Source: Tenrec ecaudatus (lineage: Eukaryota; Chordata; Mammalia; Afrosoricida; Tenrecidae). From it: 64,000 bases of DNA. Below, in pieces: positions 10,876 through 21,825 of the stretch. The notes under the pieces are model-generated. The model did no database searches. It was not told where the DNA came from and saw nothing but the letters and a program-made list of their open reading frames with translations. Location: positions 11,714,584 to 11,778,583 of the forward strand of contig NC_134537.1 in the NCBI RefSeq assembly GCF_050624435.1, written 5' to 3'. Position numbers and translations under genes: made by a program. Positions within the stretch are counted from its first letter, which is position 1. Each line of letters opens with the position of its first letter.

Positions 10876-11330
10876 TTTGTGCAGGAGGATACCAACCTAG
10901 TGAAAATAGCACAGATTACTTTGAGAGCAGTGTCTATACAGTCATGTCACATAATGCCTTTGGGGCAATGTCAAATCACATATTGGCCTCAATCTCCCTG
11001 ACACCGACTGTAGCAAACATGCGAGGTAGATGTGATTGCTTGTTATAACAACGAGCCTCTATTTTGCCACAGGTGTGAAAACATCATCATCATCGTCGTC
11101 ATCATCACTATATTATTACATTAAAGATATTTTAGTTTAAAAAAAAAAAGAGGTTCCAACCCAGCCAGAGTGAGCTAAGGAGAAAGGCCTGGGACTGTAC
11201 TTCCCAAAGATCCCAGGCTTGAAAACCTGTGGGGAGTAGATCTCCACCACACCCGTATGGTGACTGATAACTAACAATCACTCTCTCTGCCCCGAAACGC
11301 CTCTCCTTTTTCACAAAGCAGTTTTCTGGT
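10876..11330. other. Intergenic, no recognised gene
   Basis: A short CAT/CGT trinucleotide tract lies at about 11083-11108 and an A run at 11141. Nothing else was recognised. Confidence 0.4.
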
Positions 11331-11339
11331 GGCTGAGTG

Positions 11340-11582
11340 TTTGCTTGGTTGGTTGGTTGGTGAATTGGTTGGTTGGTTGGTTGGTTGGTTGGTTGGTTGG
11401 TTGGTTGGTTGGTTGGTTGGTTGGTTGGGTGACTGGCTGTTGGTTGGTTGGTTGGTTGGTTGGTTGGTTGGTTGGTTGGTTGGTTGGTTGGTTGGTTGGT
11501 TGGTTCATTGGTGGATTGGTTGGTTGGTGGATTGGTTGGCTGGTAGATTGATTGGTTGGTGGATTGGTTGGCTGATTAGTTG
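11340..11582 (+). repeat. (TTGG)n tetranucleotide array
   Basis: About 240 bases of TTGG units with a few variants (TTGGGTGACTGGCTG at 11424; TGGATTGG variants towards the right). Because the unit is four bases the array is open in several frames and gives meaningless poly-(GWLV) translations. Confidence 0.95.
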
Positions 11583-11589
11583 GCTGAAC

Positions 11590-12465
11590 AATAACTCTAA
11601 CCCTTCTGTTGATTCCCATTTGACTGTTGAAAATTCTTAGCAACAGAATGATTTAATAAAACTATCCCTCCCTGTTTTCTCCACAGAGTCCTCCCAGCCC
11701 TTTCTCAGCCCACTACTGCCTACCTCGCTTTCTCTACCCCTGACCACTGCATGCCAGTGGTTGAGTCCCACCACCCCTTCTGACTCCCTCCGTTTCCAAA
11801 ACTCTGTGCAACATTGGCCAAGGCCACTTTCTTCCCTCCTCCAAATGCCATGCTCCCTCCACCTCTCTATGCCCTTGCCCCTCCTCTTCTCTCTACTCTC
11901 CTGGTTTTCCTCTCCCTCCACATCTCCAAGCATCCACCTTCTTTCTGGTCGGATGCATCCACCTACATCTCTCTGTACACACTGCAGCGCTCACTTCCCC
12001 ATCTGCACTAAGAGGGGCCACCAGCTCTCCGGGACCAGCCCTTTACTCTCCCCTGCTCCAAGTCCAAGTGTCCAGCTCCCTAGGATCTCACAGTCAGCTT
12101 TTCCAAGAGTCGACCCACCATCTCCCTTCTCCCTGAAGTTCTTTCCTGGCTTAAGGAGTGGGATTCCCACTCAGACAGCGGGGGCTCATCCCTGAGTCCT
12201 TCTTCTGATCTCCCAGTTCACAAAACCAGCTTTGAGCTGCTAACATTGCCACCCCAAAATACTGCTCCTGTCTGCCCATCTGGCCTGCGCTCAACTCACA
12301 TGCCACACGGCAGAGAGCTCTGCCTTCCATCCAGAACACGCTTCCCTCTCTGCTCATGTTCAGCCCCAACCAGCCCAGCTCAGATACCACGAGCACACGC
12401 AATCGGATTGTATAACAGGGAGACTGAGACTGCAAGAGCTGATACAGTTTGTCCAAGGCGATAGC
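11590..12465. other. Intergenic; possible L2 fragment
   Basis: Pyrimidine-rich sequence with no recognised gene. About 12300-12400 (TCTGCCTTCCATCCAGAACA) resembles antisense L2, at low confidence. Confidence 0.35.
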
Positions 12466-12469
12466 GCAG

Positions 12470-12600
12470 AGCGTGGTGTAGTGGTTACGAGTTGGGCTGC
12501 AATCCTCATAGTCGGCAGTTCGAAGGCACTACTCCAGCAAACAGTTACAGTCTCAGAAGCCCCCCAGGGTCGCTATGAGTCAGCCTTGGGAAGTGGCAGA
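12470..12600 (+). repeat. AfroSINE, internally shortened
   Basis: It has the head GGTGTAGTGGTTACGAG and B-box-like GGCAGTTCGAAGGCACTACT. It ends near GGGTCGCTATGAGTCAGCC. Confidence 0.7.
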
Positions 12601-12971
12601 GTTAGGGTTCCACAGAGGTGGATCTGAAGCCATATCCTTTCCCCACGCTGTAACAGCCAGGCTCCCTCTTGAGCCTCAACATCTCTAGCTGTGAAACAGA
12701 GGAACAAGACAGGCATAAGGTCCTCTCCCCAAGACGTCTTGGGTCTGAGATACTTGGAGACCCCCTTGTGGTGATAGCGGGTACTGGGCTAGTTGCCCAG
12801 GATCCTGGCAAGTCAAACCCGGAGCCCAGTGCCCCCCAACCCTCTTGAGAACCTTGTGATAAGAAGGCAGACACAGCCAGCCCACACTTCAACTTCTCCA
12901 TTTCCCTTTCTGTGCTCACACTGCAGGGTGGCTTGCTGTCAGGAGGTTTGGGGGTTTTTTGAGTTTTACTG

Positions 12972-13365
12972 TGGTTCTTAGGCGCCGTCAACTGGTTTTG
13001 ACTCGGCAACCTTTGGTGCAGCAGCCAAAGGCCATCATCACCATGGTGGCCACGCTGGAGCCTACTGTGGTGGCCGCTGGTTGATCCATCTTGCTGAGGG
13101 TCCTCATCTTTCCCGGTGACCCTCTCCTGGACCGGCCATGACGTCCTTCTCCAGGGACTGATCCGAAGTCCGTGAGAGGCAGCGTCAACTCTCTTCACCT
13201 GGAAGGAGCACCTGACTCTCCTGCTGGCAAGACATAGTTACTTCTCCTTCGGCAACCCAGGAGATTTCAATACTCTTCGCCATTCAAAGGCACCGAGTCT
13301 TCTCTGGTCTTGTTTAATCATTGCCCAGCTTCCACATGCATGGTGGAGTCTCTGGCTATAGCCCC
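12972..13365 (-). repeat. RTE-type 3' fragment, antisense
   Basis: It starts with TTAGGCGCCGTCAACTGG and runs through CTTCTCCAGGGACTGATCCG (13147), antisense to the 3' end of the RTE family. Open frames over it are fragments of that element. Confidence 0.6.
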
Positions 13366-13470
13366 CTGAATGCAGCCCAATCATCTACAAATGTGGCTTC
13401 TTTTTTTTTTTTCCAGGATCTTCTTCTTTCTAATTTTTAACCAGTGCTTTATCAGCTTGTTTTGGGGGGT

Positions 13471-14012
13471 AATCATTTTATTGGGGGCTCTTACAGCTCT
13501 TACCACAATCCATACATCCATCCATTGTGTCAAGCACATGTGTACATTCGTTGCCATCCTTATTCTCAAAACATTTGCTTTCTACTTGAGCCCTTGGTAT
13601 CAGCTCCTCATTTTCTCCTCCCTCCTTCCCTCCCTCCCTCCCTCCCTCATGAACCCTTGATAATTTATAAATTATTATTATTTTTTCATGTCTTATACTG
13701 TCCGATGTCTCCTTTCACCCAGTTTTCTGTTGTCCATCCCCCAGGGAGGGAGTTATATGCAGATCCTTGTAATCTGTTTCCTCCCCGCCCCTCCCGTCCC
13801 CTCCACCTTCCCTCCACCCTCCGGTATCGCTGCTCTCACCACTGGTCCTGAGGGGTTCATCTGTCCTGGATTCCCTGTTTCCAGTTCCTATCTGTACCAC
13901 TGTGCATGCTCTGGTCTAGTCAGATTTGTAAGGTAGAATTGGGATCATGATAGTGGTGGGGGAGGAATTAAAGATCTAGAGGAAAGTTGTGTGTTTCATT
14001 GTCGCTCCCCTG
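13471..14012 (-). repeat. 5'-truncated L1-like 3' end, antisense, long copy
   Basis: It has AATCATTTTATTGGGGGCTC at its left end, then the pyrimidine tract and TTTATAAATTATTATTATTT. It continues about 330 bases further upstream in the element (GAGGAAAGTTGTGTGTTTCA at 13979). Confidence 0.7.
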
Positions 14013-14099
14013 CACCCTTGCAGGAACTTCTTGATGCTCCCTCCTATGAAGCAATTGAAACTACCATGCCCACCACCAACACCACCAAAAACAGAAAGA

Positions 14100-14215
14100 A
14101 AATGCCCTGGCATGAGCCAGGTGTACTCTAGAGTGTCATCCCTGCTCTTGACCACTTGGAGGCACACTTGGGCAGCAGATTTGCCCGGTGCAATGCATCA
14201 TCTGACGCCTTGCCT
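14100..14215 (-). repeat. Possible RTE fragment, antisense
   Basis: GGGCAGCAGATTTGCCCGGTG (14170) resembles an internal RTE segment. It is short and diverged. Confidence 0.3.
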
Positions 14216-14364
14216 GCGTCTTCCAGGAAAGCAGATGGTATGGCCAAGCCAAAGAACACCTTGGACCACTTTGACCTTGCTGCCATACATGCTGTGTGGG
14301 TGCTCTGTAACTGCCGCATAGCAAAATGCCACACGAGTCCCACCGTTGAAGGGGTCGTCTCTTC

Positions 14365-14427
14365 ATGAGCTCAGAGGGCAGTTATACCCTGTCTTCTAGG
14401 GTCGCTATGAGTTAGTAGTGACTAGAG
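14365..14427 (+). repeat. AfroSINE 3' portion, cut by SPIN
   Basis: It has GGGCAGTTATACCCTGTCTT, then GGGTCGCTATGAGTTAGTAG, and ends GACTAGAG at the SPIN junction. The 5' half of the SINE is not recognisable. Confidence 0.65.
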
Positions 14428-14905
14428 CAGTGGTTCTCAACCTGTGGGTCGCAACCCCTTTGGGGGTCAAAAGACCCTTTCACGGGGGTCACTTAAGACC
14501 ATGGGAAAACACATATTTCCCATGGTCTTAGGAACCAAGACACCACTCCTCTGTCTCCAGATGGGTCCGTCCGCATGCAGATACACCCACATACGAGTAC
14601 CTGGCAGCGTGAAGACTGTTACCCATGCTACACCATGCTTCAAGACAAAATTTCATTTATTTGTCATTAGAAATAAATATTTCACAATATAGAATTACAT
14701 ACTGTTTTGGTGATGAGTCACGATGCTTTAATTATGTTCAATTTGTCACAGTGAAAATACATCCTGCCTATCAGATGACGATTCATCACAGTAGCAAAAT
14801 GACAGTGATGAAGAAGCAATGAAAATAATTTTATGGTTGGGGGGGTCACCACACATGAGGAACTGTGTGAAAGGGTAGCGGCATGAGGAAGGTGGACAAC
14901 CACTG
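14428..14905 (+). mobile_element. SPIN-like hAT transposon, non-autonomous
   Basis: Its terminal inverted repeats are CAGTGGTTCTCAACCTGTGG on the left and GTGGACAACCACTG on the right. It is flanked by diverged 8-bp duplications (GACTAGAG and CTTTAGAG). Inside, 14494-14530 is a perfect 15-bp-arm palindrome around a 7-base loop. The 478-bp element has no transposase frame, so it would have moved with an enzyme supplied in trans. The termini and the palindrome match SPIN, a hAT family spread horizontally among tetrapods, as I remember it. Confidence 0.8.
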
Positions 14906-15055
14906 CTTTAGAGAGACCAGGGTCTGTTTTACCCCCTCATATTCCTCCTCACCAGCTACCTCAGCAAGCCAGGGTGGGGGTGGAAGAGTACCAACCACCC
15001 TGATCTAGAGGTTAGGATACCTGAGCTCTAGTCATTCCAAAGCCACTTTAATATG

Positions 15056-15526
15056 TGTGGCCAGTTTAATATATGTGACTCACCGGAGTCTAGCCTGTCA
15101 ATCAGGTTGCAGCTTGATGACCTCATTTGGAGGCAAGATAAAATAAATAGTTCACTGGAGGCCAGACGCTGCCTTAGCTACACATTCCTGTTGACAAGCC
15201 AAATGGAGCTATGCTGATGGAGCCAGAGCCCTGGAGCTGGAGGAACCAGGTGGAGACACACGCCAGCACTGAGATGTTTCCACCACCACTGGATCCACAA
15301 GACTTTCTACCCACTGGCCTGTGATCTTCCTGCATTCAGTGTCATTGCATGTGTGGCTGAAGAGGAATTTACAGACTGTATCAGACCTAATATCGGACTT
15401 ATGGACTTGAACTAGACTGGGCTGGGATGTTTTCTAAATATACAATTATTCTTTTATATAAAGCTCTTTCTCATACACATATGAGTGTCTATGAATTTGT
15501 TTCTCTAGCCCACCCAGACTAACACA
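15056..15526 (+). mobile_element. LTR-like element, copy a
   Basis: This is one of seven related copies in the window, 0.3-0.6 kb long. In this orientation they share GCTTGATGACCTCATTTGGA, CTGTGATCTTCCTGCATTC, ATATAAAGCTCTTTCT and a CTAACACA or CTACCACA end. TG...CA ends and a TATA-like box near one end suggest a solo LTR. Short inverted ends (TGTGxTAG) leave a DNA transposon possible. There is no internal coding sequence. Confidence 0.5.
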
Positions 15527-15545
15527 ATATATTAGCCTAACTTCT

Positions 15546-15798
15546 CAGAAGCCCTGATGGCGTAGTGGTTACACATTAGGCTGCTAACCACAAGGTCTGC
15601 AGTTCGAAACCACCAGCTGCTCCCTGGATAAAAGGCAGGGCTTTCTATTCTCCTAAAGAGTGACAGGATCCCATTGGCAGTAAGAAAAAAAAAAGAGTGA
15701 CAGGCTCAGAGACCCACAGGGGCAGTTCTACCCTGTCACAGATGGTCGTTAGGAGTTGGCATCAACCCGATGGCAGTGAGTTTGTTTGTTGTTTGCTT
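15546..15798 (+). repeat. AfroSINE with internal duplication
   Basis: It has the head CCTGATGGCGTAGTGGTTAC, the B-box-like GCAGTTCGAAACCACCAGC and the 3' end ATGGCAGTGAGTTTGTTTG. AGAGTGACAGG occurs twice around an A run at 15684-15694, so a small internal duplication is likely. Confidence 0.8.
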
Positions 15799-15944
15799 CT
15801 CTGCGGATCTCCCTGGTTCCTCCTCTGTACACTGGGCACATGAGACCACATGCACACAGGGCCTCCGTGAGAACTGAATGTGCTCACACGTGTGGAACTC
15901 AGAGTGGGCACTTGCTATAAGAGAAGGGGGCAGATGTGCTTTAT

Positions 15945-16016
15945 ACAATTGATGTATGTATATGTATGGACTGTGATAAGAGTTGTATGAGCCCCTAATA
16001 AAATGTAAAAAAAAAA
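15945..16016 (+). repeat. Very short L1-like 3' end
   Basis: Only the last ~70 bases are present: GGACTGTGATAAGAGTTGTA, then CCCCTAATAAAATG and an A tail. Confidence 0.6.
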
Positions 16017-16173
16017 GAGAGAAGAGGGATTTGAACCCTGTCCGAGTCAGGAAAGGGAGTCCCTAGTGGGGAAGACGCCATCATGAGACACTATCCCTTC
16101 TCCTTCCCCCTTGGCTGTTGGTAGTCCCAGTCAACTTGCGTTTGTTCCTTCGCTGGCTCTCAATCTCTTCCGC

Positions 16174-16742
16174 TATGTTAGGTTGGGCTCTCCAGAGAAG
16201 CTGAACCCAGGACATTGGTATATGTAAGTGTAGAGAAATGTGTCCAGAAATAGCTCGTATCTGGTAGAAGTGGGTTGGTTCAGCCGTGTCCAAGTCTGTA
16301 GGTCAGGTATCAGCTGAAGGCTTCTCCTGACCGGCTGGAGCTGCTGAGGCTGGTAAACAGGAAGCTAGCATACGAAGGAGGCAGATCACAAGCTGGTGGT
16401 GGGTACAAAGCTGAACGAATCCAAATCCGGCCGTATGAATCCAGAGTCAGAAGTCTGCTGGCACTCCTGGGATCTGCAGGCAGTGTCACAAGCGGTTGAT
16501 GAACCAGACACAGGAGCAGATCCAGAAGTAGACACCCGCTAGCTTCTGCACCCAGTCCATTTACATCAAGAATAGCCTTCCTCCATCCTATGAAGGCTGC
16601 AACCAGATCAAGGAGGTCTATTCTCCCCGCAATAGCTTAGCTGCTTCACAGAAGAGCCCACCGCAGATTGCCCCCGCTATGCTAGATGATATCCTGGGGG
16701 AATCCTGGTCCAGCCAAGCTGGCATCAAACCTAACTATCACA
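16174..16742 (-). mobile_element. LTR-like element, copy d (divergent)
   Basis: It begins TATGTTAGGTTGGGCTCTCC and ends CCTAACTATCACA. It shares end structure with copies a to g but little of the middle, so it is a separate subfamily. Confidence 0.4.
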
Positions 16743-16798
16743 AGCCGAAAATGAGAACCTGGCCTCAACCTCTCCCTGCCTGTGTCTGTCGGGGACAG

Positions 16799-17013
16799 TC
16801 ACACTGAAAACTCAAAAGCAGATCCACTGCTAATCGAGTGGATTCCAACCTGTGTTGCCCCGACAGGGCAGAGTAGAGGTGCTTCCCAGCAGTTCCAAAG
16901 CTGTCATGTCTAGGGAAGGGGATTGCCTTGTCTTGCTCCGGCAAGGGAGCTAATGGGTTCGAACCACTGATCTGTTGGTTAGTGGCTTTAACCACTGTGC
17001 AACCATGGATCCT
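16799..17013 (-). repeat. AfroSINE
   Basis: Minus-strand copy with the tRNA-like head at its right end (complement of GGTTAGTGGCTTTAACCACT) and GGGTTCGAACCACTGATCTG. It is diverged in the 3' body. Confidence 0.65.
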
Positions 17014-17657
17014 TACTCACACAGAAGAGGACATAAAACATCAGCAACTGTCATTCAACGCATGAGAGAGAGAGAGCGCGCGACTGAGGCGTAGAAAGGG
17101 GAGTTGCCAGGGTGGAGGGGTCCCCAGCCCAGCATTCCCACCTGTTTGCAGCACGGAGGGCCTGCACCGAGAGCCAGCTATGCTAACTGAGCACCGCCTG
17201 GCACCCTGCACTGCCCCAAATACCTCCCAGATGAACACTCCAGATTGGGGCGCCCAGTACGGTAGCTGCCGGCCACACGTGACCTCTGAGCATCTGGAAT
17301 GGGAGGTATCCGTCGGAAGGACACAGCTTTTCCGCCACGCGTTATCGGTCGCTTTGTTTTTGGGGTGCTCCTAAACAGATACGGACAAAATGGGCACAGC
17401 TATTCCAATCGGAATTGCAGCAACGCTCATGGCAGAGTGTCCGCATTTCTGTCCGAATTGAGTGTCCACACCGGGGATGGACTGGAAGGGTGGTCTGTAC
17501 CCCGTGGAGTTCGAAGACTCGGTTCAAAGACAAGAAGACAGGTTATCTTCTTCATTTTAAAAATATTGGTTGCCTGTACAAATGATACCATTTCAGAATT
17601 TTCAGTCAAATGATAGACACAATTAAAACTTAGTTCACCTCTTTGGACCTTTTCTTT
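17014..17657. other. Intergenic, no recognised gene
   Basis: A GA run lies at 17066-17078. Reading frames here have no recognisable domains and I assign nothing. Confidence 0.4.
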
Positions 17658-17860
17658 AAAAAATTAACTTTATTGGGAGCTCTTACAGATACTGTAACAA
17701 TCCATATTTCATTTAGATCAAACATCATTGTACAAATGCTCACATCCCTGGTTTCAAAACATTTCTTGCTTCTTGAACTCTTTGATATCAGCTCCCCTTT
17801 ACCCCCTCCCTCCCCTCCTCTAGCCCCAGGAATTCTAATTATTACTATTAGCTGTATGTT
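17658..17860 (-). repeat. Older L1-like 3' end, antisense
   Basis: TTTATTGGGAGCTCTTACAG and TTTCAAAACATTTCTTGCTT are diverged from the younger copies, so this is probably an older subfamily. Confidence 0.5.
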
Positions 17861-18424
17861 CACCTGCAGTTCTGCTATTCGTTCCCCTCCAGTGGGGTTA
17901 CACAGTCATCATTTTTAAATGTGTTACTAGAGAAGGTCGAGTGATATCAGTGGTGCTCATTGTTTTCTGCTGGAAAGCACGGGTCTCAGTCTTCAAAGTA
18001 ACCCTTCAGGTGATTATTGCCCTGTCTCACCTAATGGAGTCCACGCTGCCAGTGGACCCTCCCCCTGAGTCCCCTCCCACTCCCAGAAGTCACCAACAGC
18101 TGAGGTGAACAGTCCCTGTGCACACAGTTGGCTTCCTACCTCCAAAACTCCTATCTCTGCCTGAGGGGAGAGGTAGGGGTTGTTCAAGTTTCCAGAAACA
18201 ACCCTGGCCAAGGGCAGGTGAGACCTAGATGGATAAATCATGGGTGTCCTCAGCCAGGGGAGGGGAGGCATGTTGTACAGGGCTCCCACAGGGCCATCCA
18301 CAGGATGGTCTCCATCACTTACAGGAGTCACCTGCTTTCCTCCCTTTCCGACCCCTTCTTACTCCCTCACCACCTTGCCCGGAATCTCCTCCCAGTTAAA
18401 TCCTCACCTTGGTCAGGGTAGCAT
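17861..18424. other. Intergenic, no recognised gene
   Basis: Two mutually antisense open frames (18014-18421) have no recognisable domain. No repeat was recognised. Confidence 0.35.
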
Positions 18425-18863
18425 ACCCTTAGCTACCCAATCAGGTCACAGCTTGATGACCTCATTTGGAGATGCTATATCAGATAAGGATACAGGTTCA
18501 CTCCCTGGGAGACATCCCTTCTAACAAGACCCATGGAGCTACGCTAGTGTCCTGGAGCTGGAGGAGCCGCGTGGAGACCCCGCGGCAGCACTGAGATGCT
18601 TCCACTACCACTGGATCCACATGACTTTCCACCCTCTGGCCTGTGATCTTCCTGCATTCCACATCATTGCATGTGTTTTGTGAGGCTGAAGAGGAATTTA
18701 TAAATTGGTATCAGACACATGGACTAATATTGGACTTATGGACTTGATCTGGACTAGGCTGGGATGTTTTCTCAATATTCAATTGCTCTTGTATATAATG
18801 CTCTTTCTTAAACCCATATGAGTATCTATGAATTTGTTTCTCTAGTCTACCGGGACTACCACA
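18425..18863 (+). mobile_element. LTR-like element, copy b
   Basis: It is truncated at its left end (starts near CAATCAGGTCACAGCTTGAT) and ends CTACCACA. It carries GTATATAATGCTCTTTCTTA near the right end, as in copy a. Confidence 0.5.
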
Positions 18864-19327
18864 GCTCCAATGGACCCCACACTAAGAACATATGATTCAG
18901 AGTGATGGGAGGTGCCCAGAGGCTACCTAAATAGCACCGGGCAGCCTGGTGCTTTGCCAGAGCCGACAGGCTCAGAAAGCTGGCTCTCCTGCCTCCTACT
19001 CAACAGGGAGGACATTCCCAGGGCAAGCAGTGGAGACCCTTCAAGTCTGCCTATCCCAGAGTAGAAAAATCCTTTCCGTTCAGATGAGTCTTTCCCAAGG
19101 CTGAGGGTCCCTGTCCCCTTAAGGGCTGGAACAGACTCAGGCTGGCCCTCAGGAGCTTTCCTCAGTACCAGCCCGCTTCCCACTGGGAAGGAAGCCTGGC
19201 CTGCTGGCAGTGTGTCAGGAGCGACTCTTGTTTCAGACCCAGAGGACACACTGGACTTCGGGTCCTGGCTGGGACCCAATGGGGAATGAACTGAGCTTAC
19301 TTGTTTATTAATCCTCCTTCCCTGTGA
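18864..19327. other. Intergenic, no recognised gene
   Basis: A minus-strand frame of 151 codons (18923-19378) has no recognisable domain and runs into the neighbouring SINE. Probably chance. Confidence 0.35.
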
Positions 19328-19527
19328 CAAGTTCTGGTGGCCTAGTGTGGTTACACTGGAGGTTGCTACCCACAACATCCGCAGTTGGAAACCACCCCCA
19401 GCTCCTCAGGAGAAAGATGGAGCTTTCTACTCCTGTAAAGAGCTACCTTCTTGGGAACCCGCAGGGACAGGTCTGCCCTGTCCTGTAGGGGTCCCTCGAC
19501 TTGATGGCAGTTATTTTGTTTCATTGC
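19328..19527 (+). repeat. AfroSINE
   Basis: It has the head TCTGGTGGCCTAGTGTGGTTA, the body TTTCTACTCCTGTAAAGAGC and the 3' part CTTGATGGCAG. Confidence 0.75.
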
Positions 19528-20745
19528 ACGGTTCTAATTGGTTTTGTCGTTGTTGCTGTTTTTACTGTGGTCACTGCTACACACTTTGCAAGTAACCCTT
19601 TGAGCTATCTGAGCACAGTCATTACCCCCGTTCGATTAGATGGAGAAACCACGGAGCAGAGGACTCAGGTCCCAGCTCGGCAGTGTCCCTTATGCCCCGC
19701 TCCTGCCGCTCCTGAAACCGCAGGGGAAGGTCTATCCACTGGCCGTTGAGTTCGGCCTTAAAGGGCCAGTGTCTGCAGGGAGCCTGCGTCTCAACTGGAC
19801 CAGCTTCTGAACTTCGGCGGGGCTGGCCTGGGAAGGCACCCTGAGGACCCAGAACCGGCAGCAGGGTCCTACAGGAGACACTGTGAGCGCGGGAAGGCGG
19901 CCACTTCGACCCGCCTCCGCCCCGCCCCCTCCTACCTGCCTCCCGGACCTCTCAAGGTCATCCTGCCTTTGGTCCAAGATGACTGATGGGGTCTTAAAGA
20001 GAGACCTACACAAAATAACGCCTAGTCTGCGGCCCTCGCGGCTTCGTAAAGGTGATGGCGTACCTAAGGTGACCGGCTCTTCCCAGTTTCCGTGGGACTT
20101 TCCCAGGTTTAACACCCTCCGTGCTTGGCAAGAGGACAGCTGGTCACCCCCTCCCAACCTACACCCACCCCCCAGCACTCAGGCTTACTTGGTAGAGGAG
20201 GACTGTCGGTTGGTGTCACCCAGGACTCCCCAGCATCCCGGACAGAGCAAGCGAGCTGCCTCGGGGTAGGGGATTTTTCTTCGTGGTTGAACTCTTAAGC
20301 TAGATCAGGTAGGATCACCTAGCTCCAGATCCGTAACAGATCTTTTAAGATAACTTCCAGCTGGTCCTCCAGCGCTCTGGAAGGCAGGTGATTTAAGCAC
20401 CCACCCGCAGGGGGAGGCTGCTGCGAGCAGCTCTGGGAGGCCCAGGAAACGCCCGTCCTCAGGTGGAAGGCAGGATGGACACCCACCATCTTTAATTTGA
20501 TTGAATTTCAATTTATTTAGATTTAAATATGCACAACTCTTTGGGACAGTACAGCTGTACCCAGAAAAATGAGCCAGGTATGAAAGAAGAGACTTTTAAC
20601 ATTGAGGCCTGAGAAATTTCTCCCCGAAAGTATCACATTTGAGGGGAATAAAGAAATGAACCCCATGAAGACACATATGTTTAAAATATCTTTTCTATAT
20701 GCTTATTTCTAATGTTTTCTATGTGCATTACATATATAAAATGTG
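19528..20745. other. Intergenic, no recognised gene
   Basis: A diverged MIR-like patch is possible at 19618-19670. Two mutually antisense open frames over 19732-20269 show no recognisable domain. 20480-20745 is AT-rich with nothing recognised. Confidence 0.35.
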
Positions 20746-21169
20746 TGTGATAGACTGGGTTGACTAGAGAAGCAAATCCAAGGACACTCATATATGAAAG
20801 AGAGGGCTTTATATCAAGAAGTAATCATATCTCATGCAAACATCCCAGGCAGTCCAGATCAAGTCCGTAAGTCCAAGACTAGTCCATAAGTCCCTCTTCA
20901 GACTCACGCAGCCACATGCAGTGATGCAGAACGCAGGAAGATCACTTGCAAGTGGGTGCAAAGTCATGTGGATCCAATGGCAGTGACGGCATCACAGGGC
21001 AGCTCCCAGCGTGGTTCTTCAACAGAAAGGTGAAGGCAAGACCCTCCTTATAAGGAGATCGTGCCCCCCAAGGAGACGTCATAAGGCTAGACTCCCCCTG
21101 ATTGGCAGACTAGACTCCGCCCCTACACTCAAGTTTACCAAGTTGACATGAAATTATGTAACTACCACC
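20746..21169 (-). mobile_element. LTR-like element, copy c
   Basis: Its ends are TGTGATAG and CTACCACC (7 of 8 inverted match). It contains GACTAGAGAAGCAAATCC and GCTTTATATCAAG, the reverse complement of the TATA-like end of copies a and b. Confidence 0.55.
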
Positions 21170-21194
21170 ATATTTTTTTGTTTTATTTTCTTTT

Positions 21195-21492
21195 TTAAAT
21201 TTTTAAACATTTTATTAGGGACTCATACATCTCATCACAATCCATACATACAACAATTGTGTAAAGCACATCTGTACAATCTTTGCCCTCATCATTTTCA
21301 AAGCATTTGCTCTCCACTTAAGTCCTTTGCATCAGGTCCTCTTTTTTTCCCCTCCCTCTCCACTCTCCCCTTCCTCATGGGCCCTTGATAATTTATAGGT
21401 TGTTATTTTGTTATATCTTGCCCTGTCTGACGTCTCCCTTCACCCCCTTCTCTGTTGTCCGTCCCCCAGGGAGGAGGTCGCCCGCAGCACCA
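21195..21492 (-). repeat. 5'-truncated L1-like 3' end, antisense
   Basis: It has AACATTTTATTAGGGACTCA, then the pyrimidine tract and CTTGATAATTTATAGGTTG. It is the subfamily with TTAGGG in place of TTGGGG. Confidence 0.65.
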
Positions 21493-21654
21493 TGTTTTCA
21501 TATAATATGCTTCCTGTATAATGTATTTATGTGTAGTTAATGTTATATGTCTAATGTTTTCTATATAATGTGCCATATGTTTTCTACATATTGTGTTTCC
21601 TAGATCATGTTTTCTTGATAATATGCTTTCTAGATAATGTTTTATTTCTTTTCT

Positions 21655-21825
21655 TTTTCATTTAATCATTTTATTTGGGTCTCATACAACTCTTAGCACA
21701 TACATTCATCCATTGTGTCCAGCAGATTTGTAATTTGTTAGCATCATCATTCTCAAAATATTTGTTTTCTTTTTTTTTCTCATTTGTTTTCTATTTGAGC
21801 CCTTGGGTATCAGCTCATTTTTTAA
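21655..21825 (-). repeat. 5'-truncated L1-like 3' end, antisense
   Basis: It has AATCATTTTATTTGGGTCTC and ends near GAGCCCTTGGGTATCAGCTC. A T-rich insertion lies at 21768-21800. Confidence 0.6.

Noticed and set aside
11311-11643. Frames of about 100 codons with Gly-Trp-Leu-Val or Thr-Asn-Gln-Pro repeats
   Set aside because: They are translations of the TTGG microsatellite, open in several frames at once.
14428-14905. Autonomous SPIN transposase
   Set aside because: No long frame exists in any of the three copies (193-537 bp). All are non-autonomous.
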